This document shows positions 35,996 through 44,306 of a stretch of 64,000 nucleotides of DNA, piece by piece. The DNA is from Dyadobacter fanqingshengii (GTDB taxonomy: Bacteria; Bacteroidota; Bacteroidia; Cytophagales; Spirosomataceae). A program made the translations under genes and the position numbers. The notes under the pieces were generated by a model. That model had not been told where the DNA came from. It worked only from the letters and a program-made list of their open reading frames with translations, and ran no database searches. The DNA lies in the NCBI RefSeq assembly GCF_023822005.2, contig NZ_CP098806.1, positions 1,488,001 through 1,552,000 of the forward strand, in the 5' to 3' direction. Each line of letters opens with the position of its first letter. Positions within the stretch are counted from its first letter, which is position 1.

Positions 35996-36184
35996 ATGGC
36001 AGTACAAAAATTTTTCGATGGCACGCGTGTCAAAATCAAGGGTAGCAAGGACATCTGGGTGATCATCAACCACGAATCGATTCAAAAAGGCGCGACGGTG
36101 AAAATAACCGGCAAAGTGAAATGCAGAAATGAAAAAACGGGAGAAGTGAAATTCTGCAACGAAAAGAATTGCGAAATCCCGTGA
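35996..36184 (+). CDS. Small protein of unknown function with three cysteines
   Basis: 62 residues. It reads as a small beta-barrel-like protein ('FFDGTRVKIKGSKDIWVIIN', 'GATVKITGKVKCRNEKTGEV') with cysteines near residues 43, 54 and 59 in the last 20 residues. I do not recognise a named family. A perfect -7 promoter element precedes it and a hairpin with a T-rich tail follows, so it looks like a real single-gene unit. Confidence 0.6.
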   Translation: MAVQKFFDGTRVKIKGSKDIWVIINHESIQKGATVKITGKVKCRNEKTGEVKFCNEKNCEIP

Positions 36185-36194
36185 AAGCAAATGC

Positions 36195-36231
36195 CTGAGA
36201 ATCAGCTATTGATCTCAGTCATTTATTTTTT
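36195..36231 (+). terminator. Probable terminator of the 62-residue gene
   Basis: CTGAGAATCA (36195-36204) pairs with TGATCTCAG (36210-36218) with one bulged A, followed by a T-rich stretch to 36231. It overlaps the 3' end of the convergent KTSC gene. Confidence 0.4.
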
Positions 36232-36415
36232 CAAATTCGAAATTGTCTTTGATGTGCTTGTTTAAAAATGTCCCTTTGGATCCCGAGTTTTTCATGGCCT
36301 GGTATACTTCCAAAGGGACATTTTTATAATCATAAACCATCCCCGAAACGTAAACAATCCGCAACGTTTCCGAATCTCCGTCGTATATCATTTTCGCGAC
36401 AACAGAAGATGGCAT
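36215..36415 (-). CDS. KTSC-domain protein
   Basis: 66 residues that cover one KTSC domain: 'SSVVAKMIYDGDSETLRIVY', 'SGMVYDYKNVPLEVYQAM' and 'SKGTFLNKHIKDNFEFEKI'. The family is named for its conserved Lys-Thr-Ser-Cys positions; here Lys, Gly-Thr and Asn-Lys-His stand at the matching sites. It may bind nucleic acid or act with lysyl-tRNA-synthetase-like domains, but function is unsettled. The gene lies 13 nt after the SYLF gene start-to-end junction on the same strand and is probably co-transcribed. Confidence 0.85.
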   Translation of the reverse strand: MPSSVVAKMIYDGDSETLRIVYVSGMVYDYKNVPLEVYQAMKNSGSKGTFLNKHIKDNFEFEKIND

Positions 36416-36428
36416 GGCAAATCATTGG

Positions 36429-37112
36429 TTAATTTAAATCATCCAGTTTATCACGCAAATCATCAACCGGTTTGGAAGACACTTTTGAAGATGTGAAAAT
36501 GGTATTGGCGCTGTCTGTATTGCCATAAAATGCATTGTTCGCTTTGGCATCCACAGACAATGCTGCCCCATTAATGGTTACGCCGGCGAATAAACCTTTG
36601 CTTCTTGAATAAGAGTAAACTTCCGCTTCCAACTTGTAATCTGTACTCGCAGACGAGCTTCTGCCCATCGGCCCGGCTGCAACGGACAAGTCTCCGCCCA
36701 GTGTAAAGCTTCCCTTACCAATTTCCGTTAACGTTTTACTGCTCTTGAAAATCAGGACAAGATCAACTGCTTGCACGCCAATTTGTGCGCCTACGCTGCC
36801 TCCCGTGATCGTAACGAACACTGGATCACTCCATTCGCCTTTTTCATTTTTCACCAAAGCAATTCCCTTTCCATGTTTTCCGCCCACCATTAGCCCGGCA
36901 TTGATCAGTTTAGGGACAATAATGATGCCTTTTGACATGTCCAGCAACTGCGCCGGAATGCTTTCCTCCATGCTGCTGAAATCATTCAAAACCGAGACCG
37001 CTGCCCTGATTTTGTCTTCCTCTTTTCCCTGAGCCTGAACATTGGAAACAATTCCCGACAGCATAAACATAATGGCCAGGACGCTGAGTAACCTGAGATT
37101 TTTCGTAATCAT
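36429..37112 (-). CDS. Exported SYLF-domain (Ysc84-type) lipid-binding protein
   Basis: 227 residues with a signal peptide (about 1-28, ending NVQAQ). The SYLF domain spans about residues 50-200: 'IPAQLLDMSKGIIIVPKLIN', 'GKHGKGIALVKNEKGEWSDP', 'GGSVGAQIGVQAVDLVLIF' and 'SRSKGLFAGVTINGAALSVD'. In eukaryotes the domain binds phosphoinositides; in bacteria the exported forms are thought to be envelope lipid-binding proteins. The C-terminal 25 residues are polar. Divergent from dps across 218 nt. Confidence 0.9.
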   Translation of the reverse strand: MITKNLRLLSVLAIMFMLSGIVSNVQAQGKEEDKIRAAVSVLNDFSSMEESIPAQLLDMSKGIIIVPKLINAGLMVGGKHGKGIALVKNEKGEWSDPVFVTITGGSVGAQIGVQAVDLVLIFKSSKTLTEIGKGSFTLGGDLSVAAGPMGRSSSASTDYKLEAEVYSYSRSKGLFAGVTINGAALSVDAKANNAFYGNTDSANTIFTSSKVSSKPVDDLRDKLDDLN

Positions 37113-37330
37113 ATTTGTAATTGAATTGTGGATAGTACAACGGTCATATCCGTTTGACGCGTATTAAACGTGTAACATTCAACTATCGTGCCTGTTACTT
37201 GAAAAACATCGTTATGCGCCGATCTTACACATTTTTTAACCCAAATCCGGGTTTTACGTATATATATGAAACTAAATGATCGTGGTATGGTTTTGTTAAT
37301 AAACCACAATAAACATTAATCCAAAAAATC

Positions 37331-37810
37331 ATGAATGCCGAAGCGATAAGCCTGAATGAAAAAGAGGTAAAACCGGTGGTTGACCTTTTGAACGATTACC
37401 TGGCCAATTACCACATCCATTATCAAAAGCTAAGGGGATGTCATTGGAATATCAAAGGCCAGAACTTCTTCACCCTTCATGTGAAATTTGAGGAACTCTA
37501 CACGAACGCACAACTGACCATCGACGAGATCGCAGAACGTGTGCTGACATTAGGTAAGCCGCCGCACAGCCGTTTCGCCGACTACATCAGCGAATCGTCT
37601 ATCAAGGAAATCAATACGATCGGTCTTAACGATCTTGCAATGGTGGATGCCATTTTGGATGATATGGCAAAACTCATTGAATTGGAACGTGAACTCCTGA
37701 CAGCCAGTGACGAGGCCAGCGATGATGGCACAAACGACATGGTGAACCGCTTCATGCAGTTTAAAGAGAAGAATACCTGGATGCTCCGCTCATTTGCAGG
37801 CAAGAAATAA
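37331..37810 (+). CDS. dps: Dps-family ferritin-like DNA-protection protein
   Basis: 159 residues, normal Dps length. It forms a 12-mer that oxidises and stores iron and protects DNA under starvation or peroxide stress. The ferroxidase signature is in 'HIHYQKLRGCHWNIKGQNFF' (His and Trp) and 'LHVKFEELYTNAQLTIDEIA' (Asp/Glu ligands), followed by 'ERVLTLGKPP'. A TGGTTT/AAACCA hairpin (37288-37306) lies 25 nt before the start codon. No OxyR-type site is evident. A strong terminator follows. Confidence 0.95.
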   Translation: MNAEAISLNEKEVKPVVDLLNDYLANYHIHYQKLRGCHWNIKGQNFFTLHVKFEELYTNAQLTIDEIAERVLTLGKPPHSRFADYISESSIKEINTIGLNDLAMVDAILDDMAKLIELERELLTASDEASDDGTNDMVNRFMQFKEKNTWMLRSFAGKK

Positions 37811-37843
37811 GCTTATTATCTGAGCCAAAAACGAATGTTCATG

Positions 37844-37872
37844 AAACCATCCCGACCAAGGATGGTTTTTTT
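37844..37872 (+). terminator. Intrinsic terminator after dps
   Basis: AACCATCC (37845-37852), loop CGACCAA, GGATGGTT (37860-37867), then a T-run. Confidence 0.85.
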
Positions 37873-37917
37873 ATGCCTTAATGACTTATTTGCAGAAATT
37901 CTCTACCAATTCTCACG

Positions 37918-39243
37918 ATGCGTAACATTCCTGTTTACAAGTTGGGCAAACTGGGCATTCTGGCTCCCTTCAAATTTGCCAGAAACCCTTTGCACTTCCT
38001 TCATCAGGGATTTGAAACCTGTGGGGATACATTTCAGATGAAGCTTTTCAGGGAATTTGTTGTAAGCCGCGATCCGGGTTTTTTCAGGCATGTATTGCAA
38101 CAGCATAACCGGAATTTCAAAAAAGGAAGTTCGTCCAAAATGCTTCGTCCGGTGCTTGGGAATGGGCTGGTTACGAGCGATGGCGATTTTTGGCTAAGGC
38201 AAAGAAGGTTGGTGCAGCCCGCTTTTCACCGGGAAAGATTGCAGGAATTGTTTCTCGCAATGGGCGTCCTGACCGCCTCGTTTCTGGACGAAATGGAAGC
38301 GTTTCGGGGAAAGGATGCCGTAGATATTGATGTTAAAATGATGAGCATCACATCCGATATCGCGCTGAAAACGCTGTTTGGAAATATGACCACGGAGGAT
38401 AAAGCCAGGATTTATCAGCAGGTGAGCCGGACGCAGAAATATCTGGTAACAAGGGTCCGCAAACCTTACCGCTTGCCGATCATGGCCATTAATGGCGAAA
38501 ACCGCCGTTTTGAGACCGATCTGGCTTATTTTAATAAATTGGTTTTTGAATTTATACACCAAAGACGCGTTTCGGGTGAAAAACCGAATGATCTGCTGCA
38601 ACTTTTGCTGGACAGCATTGATGAGGAAACCGGCGAGCAAATGAATGATCAGCAGATCCGGGATGAAGCGATCACCATGTTCGCCGCAGGTCACGAAACA
38701 TCTGCCACCGGCCTGAGCTGGCTGCTGCTGGAACTGTCCAAACAACCTGAAATCGTAGCGAAAATTCGTCAGGAAAGCGCCATTTTTACCAATGTGCCTA
38801 CATTTGAGCAGCTCATGCAAATGCCTTACACGCGGCAGGTTGTGGAAGAAGGACTCAGACTTTACCCGCCTGCATGGACGATGACGCGGGAGTCAATTGT
38901 TGATCAGGAAATTGAGGGTTTTCATGTTAAACCCGGAACATCCGTGTTTCTCTCGGTTTTTGAGCTTCACCGGAACCCGAATCTCTGGAAAGACCCGCTG
39001 ACATTCAATCCGGAAAATTTTAGTCCCGAAAATGCAAAAGAGCGACCGAAGTTCAATTATCTGCCATTTGGCGCAGGCCCGCGTATCTGCATCGGACAGC
39101 AGTTTGCGATGATGGAAATGCAGCTGATCCTGGCCGCACTGATCAAAAGATTTGATTTTGAGGCAGATCCGGCACATGCAGTGAGCATGCATCCGCAGAT
39201 TGTGTTAAAATCCACAAACGGAATTAAATTATATATTAGGTAA
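37918..39243 (+). CDS. Cytochrome P450
   Basis: 441 residues. All P450 signatures are present: the I-helix 'MFAAGHETSATGLSWLL', the K-helix ExxR in 'VVEEGLRLYPPAWTM' and the haem-binding loop FGAGPRICIGQQ with ligand Cys391. The sequence is of the CYP102/CYP4-like group that often oxidises fatty acids or terpenoids, without a fused reductase. There is no signal peptide or membrane anchor, so it is soluble and needs a separate ferredoxin or flavodoxin partner, not seen in the window. It is followed after 20 nt by an antiporter gene, which probably shares its transcript. Confidence 0.96.
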   Translation: MRNIPVYKLGKLGILAPFKFARNPLHFLHQGFETCGDTFQMKLFREFVVSRDPGFFRHVLQQHNRNFKKGSSSKMLRPVLGNGLVTSDGDFWLRQRRLVQPAFHRERLQELFLAMGVLTASFLDEMEAFRGKDAVDIDVKMMSITSDIALKTLFGNMTTEDKARIYQQVSRTQKYLVTRVRKPYRLPIMAINGENRRFETDLAYFNKLVFEFIHQRRVSGEKPNDLLQLLLDSIDEETGEQMNDQQIRDEAITMFAAGHETSATGLSWLLLELSKQPEIVAKIRQESAIFTNVPTFEQLMQMPYTRQVVEEGLRLYPPAWTMTRESIVDQEIEGFHVKPGTSVFLSVFELHRNPNLWKDPLTFNPENFSPENAKERPKFNYLPFGAGPRICIGQQFAMMEMQLILAALIKRFDFEADPAHAVSMHPQIVLKSTNGIKLYIR

Positions 39244-39263
39244 AATCAGCATCTCAATCCTTT

Positions 39264-40877
39264 ATGTCTGAACAAATTATACTTTACATTTCGCTGATTG
39301 TCATCATTCTGTTCCTTGTCATGCTGGCGCAGCGTATCAAGGTTTCCTACCCCATTGTTTTGGTGATCGGCGGACTCGTGATAAGCTTCATACCCGGCTT
39401 GCCAACCATTTCCATTGACCCGCAACTAATTTTCCTGATCTTCCTGCCCCCCTTACTTTACGATGCGGCGTGGCAGACTTCGTGGAAAGATTTTTACAAA
39501 TGGCGTCGTGTGATCGGCTCGTTTGCGTTCATTGTCGTAATCCTTACTTCCTGCGTGATCGCCTACGTTTCCAATTCCATCATTCCCGGATTTACCTTGC
39601 CATTAGGCTTCTTGCTGGGCGGCATCATTTCCCCGCCGGATGCAGTTGCCGCGACGTCCATTCTGAAAGATGTGAAGGTTACCAAACGCCTGGTAACCAT
39701 TTTGGAAGGCGAAAGTTTGCTGAATGATGCTTCCAGTTTGATCGTTTTCCGGTTTGCCCTGGCCGCTATTTTATCCGGCACATTTGTGCTGCAGGATGCT
39801 GTTAGCAGTTTCTTCATCGTGATCATTATGGGCGTCGTGATCGGATTAGCCATTGCGTTGATCTTCTACGCAATCCACCGCTGGCTTCCTACCACGCCCA
39901 GCATCGACACCATTTTGACCTTTGTGGCACCTTATGCCATGTACATTGCGGCGGAAGAATTTCACTATTCAGGTGTAATTGCCGTAGTGACGGGCGGACT
40001 ATTTCTTTCCTATCACAGTCACAGCATTATGGGGCATCTGAGCAGGATTCAAGGCGTAAATGTTTGGTCCACAGTAGGTTTTGTCTTAAATGGAATCGTA
40101 TTCATGCTCATTGGCCTCGAATTGCCTGTGATTGTGGATGAAATGGGGCCGGGCGCATTGCCGGACGCCATTAGATACGGGCTCATTATTTCGTTGGTCG
40201 TGATTGTGACGCGGCTCGCATCGGCCCTCGGCGCTTCCGTGTTTACGGTGATAATCAGCCGCTTTATCCGCACGGCCGATAGCCGGCCAGGATTCCGTGC
40301 GCCGTTTATGTTTGGCTGGGCGGGCATGCGTGGTGTGGTTTCGCTGGCGTCCGCATTATCCATTCCGCTGTTACTAACCAATGGCCAGCCATTCCCGCAG
40401 CGCAATATGATCCTGTTCATTACATTCATAGTGATCCTGGTAACGCTTGTTTTCCAAGGTCTTACGCTTCCGCTGGTCATCAAATGGATGGATGTGGGGG
40501 AAATGGATTACGAGATCAGTGCGCAGGAACAGGACATTAAAATCAGACGAAAGCTGGCAGAGGAATCCTTGCAACTAATCAACGCGCGGCATGCGGATGA
40601 GCTTCCTAAAAACGAATTATTGCAGAGTCTGAAGGCAAAATTGGAAAGCGACATCGGTTTTCTGGAACACGTCAAAAATCCCGAAGCGACCGGTGATGGC
40701 TATGAATATATCAAAGAATTCCAGCACATTACCAAAGAACTGCTGGACCACAAACGCAGCGTTCTCAACAAATTCAACAAAAAAGAAACCTTCGAGGAAG
40801 AGGTAATCCGCCAGCATCTCGCTCAGCTCGATTTAGAGGAAGAAAAGATACGCCAGCAGTTTCTGCATATGGAATGA
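39264..40877 (+). CDS. CPA1-family Na+/H+ antiporter
   Basis: 537 residues. About 12 membrane helices up to residue 410, then a soluble tail of about 125 residues with coiled-coil character. CPA1 signatures are 'GGIISPPDAVAATSILKDVK' and 'TILEGESLLNDASSLIVFRF', where the Asn-Asp pair is the ion-binding site, and 'GWAGMRGVVSLASALSIPLL'. It exchanges Na+ or K+ for protons in the inner membrane for pH and salt homeostasis. It lies 20 nt after the P450 gene and ends 12 nt before the convergent nucleotidase gene. Confidence 0.95.
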   Translation: MSEQIILYISLIVIILFLVMLAQRIKVSYPIVLVIGGLVISFIPGLPTISIDPQLIFLIFLPPLLYDAAWQTSWKDFYKWRRVIGSFAFIVVILTSCVIAYVSNSIIPGFTLPLGFLLGGIISPPDAVAATSILKDVKVTKRLVTILEGESLLNDASSLIVFRFALAAILSGTFVLQDAVSSFFIVIIMGVVIGLAIALIFYAIHRWLPTTPSIDTILTFVAPYAMYIAAEEFHYSGVIAVVTGGLFLSYHSHSIMGHLSRIQGVNVWSTVGFVLNGIVFMLIGLELPVIVDEMGPGALPDAIRYGLIISLVVIVTRLASALGASVFTVIISRFIRTADSRPGFRAPFMFGWAGMRGVVSLASALSIPLLLTNGQPFPQRNMILFITFIVILVTLVFQGLTLPLVIKWMDVGEMDYEISAQEQDIKIRRKLAEESLQLINARHADELPKNELLQSLKAKLESDIGFLEHVKNPEATGDGYEYIKEFQHITKELLDHKRSVLNKFNKKETFEEEVIRQHLAQLDLEEEKIRQQFLHME

Positions 40878-40889
40878 TCATTAAAGCAA

Positions 40890-41843
40890 TCAGACCAACC
40901 CATGCTCATGCACCGGGTAAACGGCCGCAACCATTTTCCTGCGTTTGGATTCCCTATCAAAAAAATAATCCAGCCGACCCAGGTTAATGCCCGCAAAACC
41001 AACCTGATTAATGGTCGTGACCTTACCATCCAGGTTCATGATGTCTTCCGGCAGCTTCATGAATGTGTGCGTGTGCCCGCCGATGATCAGATCAATGTTC
41101 CGGGTTGATTTCGCCAGGATCTGGTCGGAAACTTTTTGGTCTTTGTATTTATAGCCAAGATGCGAAAGGCAAATGACCAGATCGCAATGTTTGTCATTTT
41201 TGAGGAAGGATGCGGTTTCGTTGGCCTTTGCAATCGGGTCCTGGTATTGGGTCTCTCCGTAATTCTTTTTGTTCACCAAACCATGCAACTCGATCCCAAG
41301 CCCGAAGATGCCGATTTTCAGTCCCTGTTTCTCAAAGATCTTATAGGCTAGTGTTTTGCCTTTCAGCTCGGTATTATCAAAATTATAATTGCTGACCAGG
41401 ATCGGAAATTTCGCATGCGGAAGCTGCTTTGCAAAACCGGCAACGCCATTGTCAAAATCGTGGTTGCCCATGGTCGCGGCATCGTAACCCATATCGCTCA
41501 TGATCTGCATTTCCAGTTCGCCTCCATACAAATTGAAATACGGCGTTCCCTGAAAAATGTCTCCGGCGTCCAGCAAAAGCACATTCTTCTGCTCCTGTCT
41601 GATTTTTTTTACCAAAGCCGCCCTGCGTGCCACCCCGCCCAATCCCTGGTTTCTGGAACCATCCATCGGAAATGGCTCAATGCGGCTATGCACATCGTTC
41701 GTATGCAGAATGGTCAGCTGAACCGCCGAATCGCGGGCCAGCGCTTCGAATGGAAAGCTCCCCAAAGCGAATAATGCCGCCGTTCCTGCACTTTTCCTGA
41801 AAAAATCCCTGCGGTTATTCTTTAACAATGACAATTCTTCCAT
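40890..41843 (-). CDS. 5'-nucleotidase, catalytic metallophosphatase domain only
   Basis: 317 residues. It starts with a twin-arginine-like export signal (NRRDFFRKSAGTAALFAL). The metallophosphatase motifs are all present: 'TILHTNDVHSRIEPF' (DxH), 'LLDAGDIFQGTP' (GD), 'TMGNHDFDNG' (GNHD), 'ICLSHLG' and 'IIGGHTHTF'. The usual C-terminal substrate-binding domain of 5'-nucleotidases is missing here and is encoded by the gene just upstream, whose last 29 nt overlap this start. The two proteins probably form one periplasmic nucleotidase that releases phosphate from nucleotides. Confidence 0.92.
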   Translation of the reverse strand: MEELSLLKNNRRDFFRKSAGTAALFALGSFPFEALARDSAVQLTILHTNDVHSRIEPFPMDGSRNQGLGGVARRAALVKKIRQEQKNVLLLDAGDIFQGTPYFNLYGGELEMQIMSDMGYDAATMGNHDFDNGVAGFAKQLPHAKFPILVSNYNFDNTELKGKTLAYKIFEKQGLKIGIFGLGIELHGLVNKKNYGETQYQDPIAKANETASFLKNDKHCDLVICLSHLGYKYKDQKVSDQILAKSTRNIDLIIGGHTHTFMKLPEDIMNLDGKVTTINQVGFAGINLGRLDYFFDRESKRRKMVAAVYPVHEHGLV

Positions 41844-42576
41844 CGAGCTGAGCGGTTACTTTTTTTCCCTGACGGGTCAGATCATTTATATTATCCAAAA
41901 GCGCTTCACGCACCTTTTTGTTAATTTCTTTTCTTTCAATGGGTTTCCGCAAGCATTCCAGTTCATCGCCTCCGTCCGCCAGATAATCGTAAGTGAGCAG
42001 GTTGTAGGTCTTGGTTTTATCAAACGGCTGACCGGCAATGGTCACGTCATAAGCAACGCCATTCTTGATTTTCATGCGCATCCCTGAAATGGGCTCGCCC
42101 TCTTTCTTGGCTATAAAATCAATGACCTGCTGCACATTTTCACCGGATAATTTGAGCGTAACCATTTCATTTTCAAACGGCATCAGTTCAAAAACATTCG
42201 AAACCGTGATGTCGCCTTTGGGAAATGTGGTCCTAAGCCCGCCTTTCGTAGACAATGTAAATTGGATTGTCGGGTCTTTTTTCAAACCTTCTGTAAGCAT
42301 TGCGTCCGCAAAATAGTTGCCCATTAAGGTTTCGGGGGTTGATGGTTTGGTGAGCTCCTGATCGGTCTGCCCGATCACTTTGCTCATTTCCGCCTGCATT
42401 TTTTCTTTATAGGGAAGATAATATTTAACGACCGAGGAGTCTTCACCAGTCTGAGCATCAATCCCGTATTGCTTGTATTCGTTTTTGGTAACAGCCAAAT
42501 GTCGTTGGCAGGAAGCGCAGAAAGCAATGGCGGCAATCCATGCCAGATAACGAAATTGTCGAAGAGACGGGGTCAT
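41815..42576 (-). CDS. 5'-nucleotidase C-terminal (substrate-binding) domain lipoprotein
   Basis: 253 residues from ATG 42576; an ATG six codons upstream (42594) is possible. The signal is of lipoprotein type (WIAAIAFCASCQRH). The body is the 5'-nucleotidase C-domain: 'ETLMGNYFADAMLTEGLK', 'FTLSTKGGLRTTFPKGDITV', 'VFELMPFENEMVTLKLSGEN' and 'YNLLTYDYLADGGDEL', the last holding the base-stacking Tyr/Asp region. It precedes and overlaps the gene for the catalytic domain, so the order is reversed compared with a normal single-chain enzyme. Follows the susCD operon terminator. Confidence 0.9.
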   Translation of the reverse strand: MTPSLRQFRYLAWIAAIAFCASCQRHLAVTKNEYKQYGIDAQTGEDSSVVKYYLPYKEKMQAEMSKVIGQTDQELTKPSTPETLMGNYFADAMLTEGLKKDPTIQFTLSTKGGLRTTFPKGDITVSNVFELMPFENEMVTLKLSGENVQQVIDFIAKKEGEPISGMRMKIKNGVAYDVTIAGQPFDKTKTYNLLTYDYLADGGDELECLRKPIERKEINKKVREALLDNINDLTRQGKKVTAQLDGRIVIVKE

Positions 42577-42617
42577 AATGCTAGTTTGTTGCATACAAAA
42601 ATAGCGATGATTTTGCT

Positions 42618-42671
42618 AAAAAAAGACTTCCCAAATTCCGGCGGCATGATCTACCTGAACCTGGGAAGTCT
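42618..42671 (-). terminator. Intrinsic terminator of the susCD operon
   Basis: On the minus strand AGACTTCCCA (42662-42671) pairs with TGGGAAGTCT (42624-42633), loop of 28 nt, followed by a T-run (A-run at 42618-42624 on the plus strand). Confidence 0.75.
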
Positions 42672-42694
42672 GAAAGTGTCAGTATTAAGCGCGC

Positions 42695-44284
42695 TTACCA
42701 GCCGTCGTTTTGTCTCAGATTCGGGTTCGCATCAATTTGCGATTGCGGGATCGGATACAGTTCCAGCCTCGGCGAATATGGGATCAGCACATTATCCACG
42801 ATCTGATCTTCTGACATGGCTGCGATTTCCTGCTGCAACGTGCCCCAACGGCGGATGTCAAAAACCGTTGTCATTTCACCGGTAAGTTCCAGTCGTCGTT
42901 CTGCGCGGATGGCAGTCCGCAATGCTGCAGCAGCCGTTGCCTTCGAAGCCGTTGCTTTCGCACGTGCGCGTACGCGGTTCAGTATGGGCAATGCCAACGC
43001 CGTTTTTCCTGTTTCTACCAGCGCTTCTGCATAACTCAGCAACACATCTGAAAAACGCATTTCGATCAAATCCGCGCTGTAACCCTGCACCGCAGCGCCC
43101 GCAGGACGCGGCACCCGCGCCAGTTTGCCGTATGCTATGCCGTATTTGAAATCGTCGTGGGCCAGTGATGCGTTGGTGCGCTTGATAATGTAGTTTCCAA
43201 TGGTTGGACTATAAATAATGCTGTCGCCTTCCTGTGCCCCTGCCCTCGCGCCTCCTGTGAAGACATATCTGTCAACCAATGTAAATGGCCGCCGCGTGTC
43301 TGTTTTTTCAAAGAGCTTATAAAAATCGTAGGTTAAGCCGTAGTTTGTCTGCTCATCACCATTGACCAGTCCGGCAGGGAAAAGGTTGAATGGAAGAATG
43401 TTTCCATTGGGGTTGGAAGAATTGACAAAATAACCGAATGATAAGACAATCTCACGGTTACGCTCGTTATCCAGCGAAAACACTTCTGCAAAGTTCGGGA
43501 TCAGTTCAAAATCATATTTTTCTTCATTCACTGGTCCAACTAGCTCGGCAAACTTGTCCACTGCTTTTTGATAATTCTCTGTTTTGTTCAATGGTTTCCC
43601 TGCCATAGTCAGATAAACCTTGCCAAGCATTGCCTTCGCCGTACCCGCAGAAACACGGCCCAGTTCAGCACCTCCCCTGGAATCGGGTAAGTTGGCTTCT
43701 GCAAAGTTCAGATCAGCAATAATGGCATCATATACAGCCACATCCGTTTCCTTGGGAGCGAAAATGATATCCTCGTCGGATAACGAAGTGACTTCTTTCA
43801 GGATTAACGGCACCCCGCCGAATAACCGAACGAGATTAAAATACGCATAACCTCTTAAAAAACGCGCTTCGGCAATGTACGGATCTGCTTCCTCTTCCTC
43901 ACCCGGAACAGCCAGTTTCGCATTATCAATCACCGTATTGGCACGGAAAATGATTTTGTAAAACCTCGACCAAACCGCTTCAAAAGCACCGGATGTAGAC
44001 ACATGTCCAAAACGATAATAGGGATCAGCACCAGAGCCCAGAATGCCGGCCGTTGCATAACGGTGACCCGATTCTGTCAGGATAAACCGGCTTGAAATGT
44101 CCACAAAATCAGGCGCCGTCCAGGCTTGGTAAACGCCAATCGTGGCCTGATTAAGGCCATCCTCGTCTTTGAACACAACTTCTTTGCTAAGCGAAGAATA
44201 AGGTGACTCTTCCAGGTTGTCCTTGCAGGACGCAATGCCTAACGCCAGGATGAGCATTGCAGAAAATTTTATATGGTATTTCAT
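42695..44284 (-). CDS. SusD/RagB-family outer-membrane nutrient-binding lipoprotein
   Basis: 529 residues with a lipoprotein signal (LILALGIASC, Cys near residue 20). SusD signatures are the N-terminal 'GLNQATIGVYQAW', the TPR-like 'YIAEARFLRGYAYFNLVRLF' followed by 'GGVPLI', and the C-terminal 'RRWGTLQQEI' and 'YPIPQSQIDANPNLRQNDGW'. The protein forms the surface lid that feeds substrate to the SusC transporter encoded 22 nt upstream. No glycoside hydrolase or ECF sigma/anti-sigma genes adjoin the pair, so the substrate is not suggested by context. Confidence 0.96.
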   Translation of the reverse strand: MKYHIKFSAMLILALGIASCKDNLEESPYSSLSKEVVFKDEDGLNQATIGVYQAWTAPDFVDISSRFILTESGHRYATAGILGSGADPYYRFGHVSTSGAFEAVWSRFYKIIFRANTVIDNAKLAVPGEEEEADPYIAEARFLRGYAYFNLVRLFGGVPLILKEVTSLSDEDIIFAPKETDVAVYDAIIADLNFAEANLPDSRGGAELGRVSAGTAKAMLGKVYLTMAGKPLNKTENYQKAVDKFAELVGPVNEEKYDFELIPNFAEVFSLDNERNREIVLSFGYFVNSSNPNGNILPFNLFPAGLVNGDEQTNYGLTYDFYKLFEKTDTRRPFTLVDRYVFTGGARAGAQEGDSIIYSPTIGNYIIKRTNASLAHDDFKYGIAYGKLARVPRPAGAAVQGYSADLIEMRFSDVLLSYAEALVETGKTALALPILNRVRARAKATASKATAAAALRTAIRAERRLELTGEMTTVFDIRRWGTLQQEIAAMSEDQIVDNVLIPYSPRLELYPIPQSQIDANPNLRQNDGW

Positions 44285-44306
44285 ATTTGTAATGCGTTGG
44301 TCGGAA

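Noticed and set aside
42618..42671. A plus-strand gene reading through the susD end
   Set aside because: The short plus frames here overlap the minus-strand terminator hairpin and the SusD 3' end and carry no motif.
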